Both the position numbers and the translations under genes were made by a program. Below the pieces are notes generated by a model. That model had not been told where the DNA came from. It saw only the letters and a program-made list of their open reading frames with translations, and did no database searches. From positions 1-64,000 of the forward strand of contig JAGACA010000001.1 of assembly GCA_017614315.1 (NCBI GenBank): DNA of 64,000 nt, read 5' to 3'. Positions within the stretch are counted from its first letter, which is position 1. The number at the start of each line of letters is the position of its first letter. Origin of the DNA: Clostridia bacterium (GTDB taxonomy: Bacteria > Bacillota > Clostridia > Christensenellales > CAG-138). Of this stretch, positions 58,115-64,000 are shown in pieces.

Positions 58115-59194
58115 TTATTTGAGCGAGAGGCTGACGCTGCCGCCGCCCGAAGACGCGCGTACCTTTGTCCTGCCCGTGCCGACCGAGGCGGAAACGGACT
58201 TGCCGCTCATCACCTCGTTGCCGTCGACGGAGAGCCTTGCCCTGCCGCCGCCGGTCTTGAGCTCCGCGGACGCGCCGTCGGTCTCTGTAAGCTCTATCGC
58301 GACGCCGCCGCCGCCCGTCTCGGCCTTGATCTGATCGGCGTCCCTGACGAAGAGCCTCACGTCGCCGCCGCCGGAGCCCGCCTCGACCTCGCGCATGAGG
58401 CCGGAGAGCATGACGCTGCCGCCGCCCGTCTTGGCCTCTACCCTGCCGCGGAAGGAGATGTTCTCCGCTTTGATGGAGCCGCCGCCCGTCTTGAGCTCGG
58501 CGGAGGCGCCGCTCACGTTCTTTACGATGATGCTGCCGCCGCCCGTCTTCAGTACGAACTTGTCCATGCTGCCGTCGCCGACGGACGCCCTGCCGCCGCC
58601 GAGCCTTGCGCTGAAAACGCCCGCGCTGAGCTCCGAGGAGCTCAGACTGCCGCCTTTAAGGGCAGCGTCGACCTCCGTCATCCTGCGGGGAAGCCTTACC
58701 GTCACACAGAGATTGTCCCTGTTGAAATTGAACATGCGCCCGAAGAAGCCCTCGTCCTGATCCTCCTGTTCGATAACGAACGTGTCGCCGTCCCTCGATA
58801 TGTGGACCTTCTCCTTCTCGGCGTCGGCTCCCGTGAGCACAACGGAGCACGCGTCGTCGTCGGTGCCGAGAAGATCGACGCTGCCGCGCACGTTTATCCT
58901 CAGGCGCATAATGCCGTCGGCCGTGCCGACCGCGGGCTCCCCTGCGGGCCTTTTGTCCGTTTCGAGCTCGGCCTCGTCCATGCTCGAAGCGTTCTCGTTG
59001 AGGAGGAGCTCGTCGACGCTTATGCCGTAGAGCTTCGAAAGCATCATTATATTGTCGATGTCGGGGGACGATTCCGCCCTCTCCCACTTGGATACCGCCT
59101 GGCGGGAGATCCCGAGCCTGTCGGCCAGCTCTTCCTGCGATAATCCCTTGTTCTTTCTTAACTCGATGAGTTTGTTTGCGATCTCGATGGTCAT
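58115..59194 (-). CDS. XRE helix-turn-helix protein with DUF4097-like glycine-repeat beta domain
   Basis: This encodes 359 residues. Residues 1-62 are an XRE helix-turn-helix (ELRKNKGLSQEELADRLG, SRQAVSKWERAES). After a linker the C-terminal 240 residues form repeats of about 18-20 residues, each with TGGGS, SGGGD or GGG at the same register (LKTGGGSII, LKTGGGSIKA, AKTGGGSVML, AGSGGGDVR, AETGGGGVA, LKTGGGRAR), a beta-solenoid typical of DUF4097. There is no signal peptide or membrane helix, so it should be a cytoplasmic DNA-binding protein with a solenoid sensor or assembly surface. A palindrome overlaps its -35. Confidence 0.82.
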   Translation of the reverse strand: MTIEIANKLIELRKNKGLSQEELADRLGISRQAVSKWERAESSPDIDNIMMLSKLYGISVDELLLNENASSMDEAELETDKRPAGEPAVGTADGIMRLRINVRGSVDLLGTDDDACSVVLTGADAEKEKVHISRDGDTFVIEQEDQDEGFFGRMFNFNRDNLCVTVRLPRRMTEVDAALKGGSLSSSELSAGVFSARLGGGRASVGDGSMDKFVLKTGGGSIIVKNVSGASAELKTGGGSIKAENISFRGRVEAKTGGGSVMLSGLMREVEAGSGGGDVRLFVRDADQIKAETGGGGVAIELTETDGASAELKTGGGRARLSVDGNEVMSGKSVSASVGTGRTKVRASSGGGSVSLSLK

Positions 59195-59225
59195 GATTTT
59201 TCACTCCTTTCGGTTCTTCGTCCGC

Positions 59226-59258
59226 ATGATACACCGTACCGACAGTTGCTTCAAGCAA
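59226..59258 (-). promoter_or_regulatory. Promoter and candidate operator of the XRE-DUF4097 gene
   Basis: Reading leftward: TTGAAG (59249-59254), 17-base spacer, TATCAT (59226-59231). The perfect inverted repeat TTGCTTcAAGCAA (59246-59258) covers the -35 element and is a natural site for autorepression by the XRE protein. Confidence 0.65.
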
Positions 59259-59273
59259 TTTTGCTTTACATCA

Positions 59274-59306
59274 TAAAAAAAGTCTGTCAACCGGCGGTTG
59301 ACAGAC
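59274..59306 (-). terminator. Terminator of lspA-rluD
   Basis: GTCTGTCAACC pairs perfectly with GGTTGACAGAC (59282-59306) and reading leftward is followed by seven Ts. On the plus strand a GGCGATCGCC palindrome and a T run follow. Confidence 0.85.
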
Positions 59307-59350
59307 GGCGATCGCCTGCTTTTTTTTCAACAAATTATGTATACGGCAAC

Positions 59351-59422
59351 TGTGGAAAACCCGAATTTTTGGCTTAAATCAAGCATATTTATTGTGGAAA
59401 AGCCTGTGGAAACTGTGGATAA
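59351..59422. other. Cluster of four DnaA-box-like 9-mers
   Basis: TGTGGAAAA (59351-59359 and 59393-59401), TGTGGAAAC (59405-59413) and TGTGGATAA (59414-59422) share orientation; the last is the perfect DnaA box (TTATCCACA on the minus strand) and abuts the third. The spacer 59361-59392 is AT-rich. There is no dnaA or dnaN nearby. It may be a secondary DnaA-binding or titration site. Confidence 0.6.
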
Positions 59423-59458
59423 AGCGGCATTTTCGGTACCGATCGACACGAAAAATGC

Positions 59459-60388
59459 TCATTCGCCCTTTGTCCTGCGGAGTTTTTCAAGCGCGGCGGA
59501 AAAGTCCCCGGGCAGCGGGGCCGTGAAATGCATCCTCTCCCCCGTCCGCGGGTGCGTGAACGTGAGCTCGCCCGCGTGGAGCGCCTGCCCCGTTATCCCG
59601 AGCCTGTTCTTCGCGCGGCCGTAGACCTCGTCCCCGACGATCGGATGCTTGATATATGCCATATGCACCCTTATCTGGTGCGTGCGTCCCGTTTCGAGCT
59701 CGACGCGGAGGAACGTGATATCCCCGAACCTTTCGAGTACGCGCCAATGCGTGACGGCGTTCCTGCCGTCGGGCGTGACCGCCATCTTTTTCCTGTCGGT
59801 ACGGCTCCTGCCGATCGGCGCGTCGACCGTGCCCTCATCCTCGCGGATATTGCCCTCGACGAGGCAGTAATAGACGCGCGAAACGGAATGCGTCTTGAGC
59901 TCGTCCGAAAGGAAATTGTGCGCGGCGTCGTTCTTTGCGACGACGAGGAGCCCGCTCGTCATGCGGTCTATTCGGTGGACTATGCCCGGGCGTATCTCGC
60001 CGCCTATGCCGGAGAGATCGCCGATATGGTACATTATGGCGTTCACGAGCGTGCCGTCGGGATTCCCCGCGGCGGGGTGCACGACCATGCCCTTCGCCTT
60101 GTTGATGACGGCGACGTCCTTATCCTGATAGACGATATCGATGGGGATATCCTGCGGGATAAGATCCGCCGCGGCGGGAGGAGGCGGAGCGACCGTGACG
60201 CCGTCGCCCGCCTTCAGCTTTGCGCCGGCCTTGGGTATGGCGCCGTTGAGCAAAACGAAGCCGCCGTCCGTCAGCCTCTGGACGGCGTTCCTCGTAAGTC
60301 CCGTTTCACGGGCGATATAGGCGTCGAGCCTGTACCCGGCGTCGTCGGCTCCGACGGACAGTATTATGAGATCATCTTCTTCGATCAT
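59459..60388 (-). CDS. rluD: RluD-type 23S rRNA pseudouridine synthase
   Basis: This 309-residue enzyme has an N-terminal S4 RNA-binding domain (about 15-75, with YRLDAYIARETGLTRNAVQRL) and a pseudouridine synthase domain with the catalytic Asp in VHRIDRMTSGLLVVAKN and LETGRTHQIRVHM. Its target is probably uridines of 23S rRNA (RluA/RluD family). I start at the ATG at 60388, overlapping the lspA stop by 4 bases; the longer frame is antisense noise. Confidence 0.92.
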   Translation of the reverse strand: MIEEDDLIILSVGADDAGYRLDAYIARETGLTRNAVQRLTDGGFVLLNGAIPKAGAKLKAGDGVTVAPPPPAAADLIPQDIPIDIVYQDKDVAVINKAKGMVVHPAAGNPDGTLVNAIMYHIGDLSGIGGEIRPGIVHRIDRMTSGLLVVAKNDAAHNFLSDELKTHSVSRVYYCLVEGNIREDEGTVDAPIGRSRTDRKKMAVTPDGRNAVTHWRVLERFGDITFLRVELETGRTHQIRVHMAYIKHPIVGDEVYGRAKNRLGITGQALHAGELTFTHPRTGERMHFTAPLPGDFSAALEKLRRTKGE

Positions 60389-60879
60389 TCCTGTTTTTTC
60401 TTTTCTTCGGGGAATACGGCCTTGACGAGCTCCTTTCCGGGCTTCGTGAACAGGAGCACCGCGGCAAGGGCTATGCCTCCGACCGTCACGAAGCAGTCGG
60501 CGACATTGAACACGGGGAACGATATGAACTCCGTGCATATAAAGTCGCGGACATATCCGAAAAACACGCGGTCGATGAGGTTGCCTATCGCGCCGCCTAT
60601 GACGCAGGCAAGGGGGATCGCTGCGGCGGGATGCAGGTTTTTCCTGTACCTGATCGCCGCGAAGATGAGGAGCGCGATCGCTAAAGCCGTGAATACGGTT
60701 ATGAATATGAGCGCGCCGTCAGTGCCGTTCAGAAAGCCCCATGCGACGCCGCGGTTCTCCGCCGAGGCGAAGCGTATGAAGCCCTTTATGAATTCCGAAT
60801 CGTGTCCGTAGATGAAATATTTGGTCAGCTGATCGGCGCATACGGCGGCGACGGCTGTAACGAGCATTATAACGAGCAT
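60385..60879 (-). CDS. lspA: Lipoprotein signal peptidase II
   Basis: This 164-residue membrane protease cleaves prolipoprotein signal peptides after lipidation; the window encodes several substrates. Four helices are visible, with CADQLTKYFI near the start, ENRGVAWGFL, GGAIGNLIDRVFFGYVRDF with one catalytic Asp and FNVADCFVTVGG with the other. I start at the ATG at 60879 (AAAGG about 15 bases upstream); an internal ATG at 60867 is possible. It is followed directly by rluD, the usual pair. Confidence 0.93.
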   Translation of the reverse strand: MLVIMLVTAVAAVCADQLTKYFIYGHDSEFIKGFIRFASAENRGVAWGFLNGTDGALIFITVFTALAIALLIFAAIRYRKNLHPAAAIPLACVIGGAIGNLIDRVFFGYVRDFICTEFISFPVFNVADCFVTVGGIALAAVLLFTKPGKELVKAVFPEEKKKQE

Positions 60880-60911
60880 CTTTACCCGACCTTTCGTTTT
60901 CGATGATACAT

Positions 60912-60941
60912 ATTTTATCATGTCCTGCATATTGCCTGCAA
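60912..60941 (-). promoter_or_regulatory. Promoter of lspA-rluD
   Basis: Reading leftward: TTGCAG (60936-60941), 18-base spacer, TAAAAT (60912-60917). It overlaps the divergent addA promoter. Confidence 0.6.
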
Positions 60942-60960
60942 GTCCCCAAAATGGTAAAAT
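60932..60960 (+). promoter_or_regulatory. Promoter of addA
   Basis: TTGCCT (60932-60937), 17-base spacer, TAAAAT (60955-60960). Its -35 is interleaved with that of lspA, so the two probably compete. Confidence 0.6.
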
Positions 60961-60991
60961 ACCGTATATAAGACCTGTCAAGGAGTACATG

Positions 60992-63900
60992 ATGCCGCGC
61001 ACATTCACCGACGAACAGTTAAGCGCCATTACGCTTGAGGGCGATCTCCTCGTTTCCGCCGCCGCAGGAGCGGGCAAGACCGCAGTTTTGACCGAGCGCA
61101 TCGCAAGGCTCATATACGAGGGCGCGCCGGTCGAATCGTTCCTCGTGGTCACGTTCACCAACGCCGCCGCCGCGGAGATGAGGGAACGCATCGAGGAAAG
61201 GCTCAAGGAGCTTTCGAAGCTCGAGCCCGATTTGGACGGCGCGGCAAGGCTGACGCGCGCCGCGGCAGCCTGCGACAGGGCGAACATTTCCACCCTGCAC
61301 AGCTTCTGCGTAAGCGTCCTGAAGCGCAATTTCAGCGCCGCGGGCGTCGATCCCGCATTCCGCGCCGCAGAGCCCGCAGACGCGGACATACTGTTCAACA
61401 AGGCGATGGACGCCGCGCTGGAGGAAAAATTCCGTGAGACCGAGACGTCGCCCGATCCCGCCTTCGACGCGCTCCTCACCGCCGCAGGTTCTGACGAAAA
61501 GCTTGCGGAGCTTATAAAGAAGCTGTTCGATTTTGCGGAGAGCCGTCCCGATCCCGACGGGTGGCTCGATCTTTGTGTGAGCCGCATGACCGACGGCGCG
61601 GAAGAGACGCTCCGCATGCTTGAAAAGAGGCTCGTCGAGGATTCGCGGAACGAGCTCGAGCATTTCGCCGCCCGGGCGAGGGCGCTCCGCGTGGAGCTTC
61701 CCGAGGATCAGCGCGGCATAGCGAAGGCCTTGGACTCCGACCTCGGCATAATGCTGTCCTTAAGCCTTGCGGAGGATTACGAAAGCTGGGTAAGGGGACT
61801 TCCCGAAGCATCGTTTGAAAGGCTCAACTGGAATCGCGGCACGGATCCCGCCGAAAAGGAGGAAGTTGCGGGTTACCGCAAGCGGTTCAAGGACTGCATC
61901 GATCGGCTCAGGAGCCTTTTCGCGCACAGCTCCGCCGAGGAAGAGACCTTCATAAGGCTGCTCGCTCCGCCGGTCGTCGAGCTGGTCTCGCTCGTGCGCC
62001 GCTTCAAGGAAAAATATGCCGGGCTCAAGGAGGACGCGGGCGTCATCGACTTCCGAGATATGGAACAGCTGACGCTGAAGGTCCTTAAGGATCCCGGCGT
62101 CGCCGAGGAATACAGGCGGCGCTTCAGATACATTTTCGTCGACGAGTATCAGGACGTCAATCCTGCGCAGGAGGCGATACTCAGCGCCGTTTCGCACGGG
62201 AACCGCTTCCTCGTCGGCGACGTGAAGCAGTCCATATACCGCTTTCGTCAGGCGGATCCCACGATATTCATTGACAAATACAGAAGCTACGACGGCTCCT
62301 TAGGCCGGATACGCATAGATCTCAACCGCAATTTCAGAAGCTCGCCCGTTGTGCTCGACGCGGTAAACGCGGTGTTCTCGGAGCTCATGCGGGGCGAGAA
62401 GGTCGGCGAGATAGATTATTCCGACAACGCCGCCCTCGTTTCCGGAAAGCCCGAGGTCTTCCGCGGCGCGGGCGAGGTCAGCATAACGCTGATCGATCCG
62501 AAGGCCGGCGGCCCCGAAGCTTTCACCGAGCCCGGGGAGCCCCCGTTCTTCGATCCCGAGGGCGGATCGCAGGAGACCGGCGCGTCCCTCGAGGCAGCTT
62601 ACGCGGCGAAGAAGATCCTTCACATAATGGAAAACTGCACCGTGCCCGAGGCGGACGGCGCAAGGAAGTACCGCTATTCGGACTTTGCGATCCTCCTCCG
62701 TTCGGCAAAGGGCGTCGTCCGCGACTGGATGAGCACACTTGCGCTGTACGGTATCCCCTGCGTGACCGCCGCAGGCGAGGGCTTTTACGAATCGATCGAG
62801 GTAAGGCTGTTTATGAGCCTGCTCCGCGTGATAGACAACAGGCGTCAGGACATACCCCTGCTCGCCGTGATGCGTTCGCCGATATTCATGTTCACGGACG
62901 AGGATCTCGTCCACATCCGCGCCGATCACCGCGAGAAGGACATTCTCTCGTCCGTGGTCTCCGCCGCGAAGGATCCCGCCTCTCCTCCATGGGGCGTGAA
63001 GTGCCGCGGGATGCTCGAAGCTCTCGACAGGTGGCGCATGAAGCAGCGGATCATGGAGCTTTCGGACTTCGTCGCATGCGTGCTCGACGAAACGCGGCTC
63101 CGCGCATATGTCTCGTCGCTTTACGGCGGCACGGCGCGCGCCGAGAACCTCGAAACGCTCGTCGCGCTCGCGGGGAGCTTCTCGGCTTCGGGCGGCAGTC
63201 TTTCGGGTTTTATCGCTTACATGGACGATTCGAAGAAGACGTCGAAGCTTCCTGCGGCGCTCCAGCCGGTCTGCGACGCCGTGAAGCTCATGACCATACA
63301 CTCGTCGAAGGGGCTCGAGTTCGACACGGTAATACTCGGCGGGATCACGAGAGCCTTCCGCCGCACGTATAATTCCGACGTGGGCATATTCGATTCCGAG
63401 CTCGGCATAGGGCTCTGCTCCGTTTCGGGGGACAGGAAACTCAAGTCCATACTCCAGCGCGCCATCGCAATGCGCGAAGCGACGCGCCTCAACGCCGAGG
63501 AGATGCGGCTTTTATACGTCGCCATGACCCGCGCGAAAACGCGCCTCATAATGACCGGCGTGAAGGACAAGGCCGAAGAGAAGGCGGCCTCACTTGCAAA
63601 GCCGCTCGACGCGGTGCGCATAATGCGCGCAAACAATTACGCCGATTGGCTTTTCGGCGCGCTGTTCCCCGCCGGTATCGACGACCCGCCCGTGTTCCCG
63701 TCGGGCGGCACGGTCTCGTTCGCCGTGACCGGCTCCGCCGTTTCCGGCGCTTCCCGCGGCATGACGCCGACCGTGTTCGCCGAGTGGCTCCAGAAAGCGG
63801 CTTTTACCGACGCTTCGCGGCTTCGCGAGCGCTTCGCCTTGTCGGTAAACGACGGCTCGGCGGACATACCCTCGAAGCTGTCCGTCACTGCGCTTTCCAA

Positions 63901-64000
63901 GGAGCCGGTAAGGATCGAGTCCCTGCCGCGCTTCATGACCGACAGGAACGAATTCACCGCCGCTGAGAGGGGCACCCTTACGCACAGGCTGATGCAGCTT
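60992..64000 (+). CDS. addA: AddA helicase-nuclease subunit, 3' end beyond the window
   Basis: The first 1003 codons are present and open to the window edge. AddA is the ATP-dependent helicase and 3'-strand nuclease of the AddAB (RecBCD-like) double-strand-break resection complex. UvrD-type motifs occur in order: Walker A SAAAGAGKTAVLTERI near residue 25, VVTFTNAAAAEMRERI, YIFVDEYQDVNPAQ with Walker B, GDVKQSIYRFRQADP, LMTIHSSKGLEFDTV and LLYVAMTRAK. The final ERGTLTHRLMQL begins the nuclease domain, whose catalytic residues lie off the end. The second of two adjacent ATGs (60992) is better spaced from AAGGAG. No addB is seen upstream. Confidence 0.95.
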   Translation, partial: MPRTFTDEQLSAITLEGDLLVSAAAGAGKTAVLTERIARLIYEGAPVESFLVVTFTNAAAAEMRERIEERLKELSKLEPDLDGAARLTRAAAACDRANISTLHSFCVSVLKRNFSAAGVDPAFRAAEPADADILFNKAMDAALEEKFRETETSPDPAFDALLTAAGSDEKLAELIKKLFDFAESRPDPDGWLDLCVSRMTDGAEETLRMLEKRLVEDSRNELEHFAARARALRVELPEDQRGIAKALDSDLGIMLSLSLAEDYESWVRGLPEASFERLNWNRGTDPAEKEEVAGYRKRFKDCIDRLRSLFAHSSAEEETFIRLLAPPVVELVSLVRRFKEKYAGLKEDAGVIDFRDMEQLTLKVLKDPGVAEEYRRRFRYIFVDEYQDVNPAQEAILSAVSHGNRFLVGDVKQSIYRFRQADPTIFIDKYRSYDGSLGRIRIDLNRNFRSSPVVLDAVNAVFSELMRGEKVGEIDYSDNAALVSGKPEVFRGAGEVSITLIDPKAGGPEAFTEPGEPPFFDPEGGSQETGASLEAAYAAKKILHIMENCTVPEADGARKYRYSDFAILLRSAKGVVRDWMSTLALYGIPCVTAAGEGFYESIEVRLFMSLLRVIDNRRQDIPLLAVMRSPIFMFTDEDLVHIRADHREKDILSSVVSAAKDPASPPWGVKCRGMLEALDRWRMKQRIMELSDFVACVLDETRLRAYVSSLYGGTARAENLETLVALAGSFSASGGSLSGFIAYMDDSKKTSKLPAALQPVCDAVKLMTIHSSKGLEFDTVILGGITRAFRRTYNSDVGIFDSELGIGLCSVSGDRKLKSILQRAIAMREATRLNAEEMRLLYVAMTRAKTRLIMTGVKDKAEEKAASLAKPLDAVRIMRANNYADWLFGALFPAGIDDPPVFPSGGTVSFAVTGSAVSGASRGMTPTVFAEWLQKAAFTDASRLRERFALSVNDGSADIPSKLSVTALSKEPVRIESLPRFMTDRNEFTAAERGTLTHRLMQL

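Noticed and set aside
59351-59422. Chromosomal oriC
   Set aside because: There is no dnaA, dnaN, recF or gyr neighbourhood and no clear change in gene orientation; I keep it only as a DnaA-box cluster.

Overview
The window looks like chromosomal DNA from a GC-rich member of the class Clostridia, probably an uncultured gut lineage; I cannot name the genus. The reasons are strong AGGAGG ribosome binding sites, TTGACA/TATAAT promoters with 17-base spacers, Firmicutes-type families (DegV, DUF1836, KtrAB, NfnAB, KamBC, PyrR, AddA, XkdX), proline/threonine-rich lipoproteins and a single-chain PurL. Genes are dense, often overlap by 4 bases, and composition is even throughout.

Layout. 0-2.7 kb: DUF1836 protein, DegV, a free-methionine sulfoxide reductase and tRNA-Gly(CCC), whose 3' half is copied in inverted orientation just downstream. 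2.7-7.9 kb: a potassium operon on the minus strand (ktrB, ktrA, a small membrane protein, a KdpD-like kinase without its usual N-terminal domain, and kdpE), preceded by four spaced CTTAAY boxes. 8-10.7 kb: a membrane protein with a Cys/His domain, a DUF937 protein, a zinc-ribbon gene with a long structured RNA leader, and a DUF1294 protein.

10.7-21.3 kb is the most unusual part. It is a compact phage-derived locus with a scaffold-like protein, N4-gp56 major capsid, an unknown virion-like protein, BppU-type fibre, a tail-fibre/lectin-like protein, coiled-coil protein, XkdX, endolysin and holin, then a reverse-oriented EamA transporter, then large terminase and portal. There is no integrase, replication gene, repressor, tape measure or tail tube, all structural ORFs but the terminase start look intact, and the module order is permuted. 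An SOS-box-like site overlaps its promoter. It may be a remnant prophage or a domesticated particle (gene-transfer-agent-like) locus.

21-37 kb: archaeal-type AspRS, a vWA protein, NfnAB, two related lipoproteins, and a purine operon (purE-M-N-O-H(AICARFT)-D-L, then folD and the lipoproteins). This operon uses a separate PurO-type IMP cyclohydrolase instead of bifunctional PurH. 37-49 kb: Maf, a divergent MreB-like protein behind an SD-sequestering inverted repeat, nitroreductase, small and large membrane proteins, MscS, rpsB-tsf, phosphoesterase, EngB, an orphan PTS IIC and CysS.

49-64 kb: an orphan kamB-kamC reactivase pair, an XRE-S24 repressor, a surface-acylation-like cassette (SGNH, DUF4358, DHHW) running into pyrR-uraA, an XRE-DUF4097 protein with glycine-rich repeats, a cluster of four DnaA-box-like sites, rluD, lspA and the start of addA, which runs off the right end.
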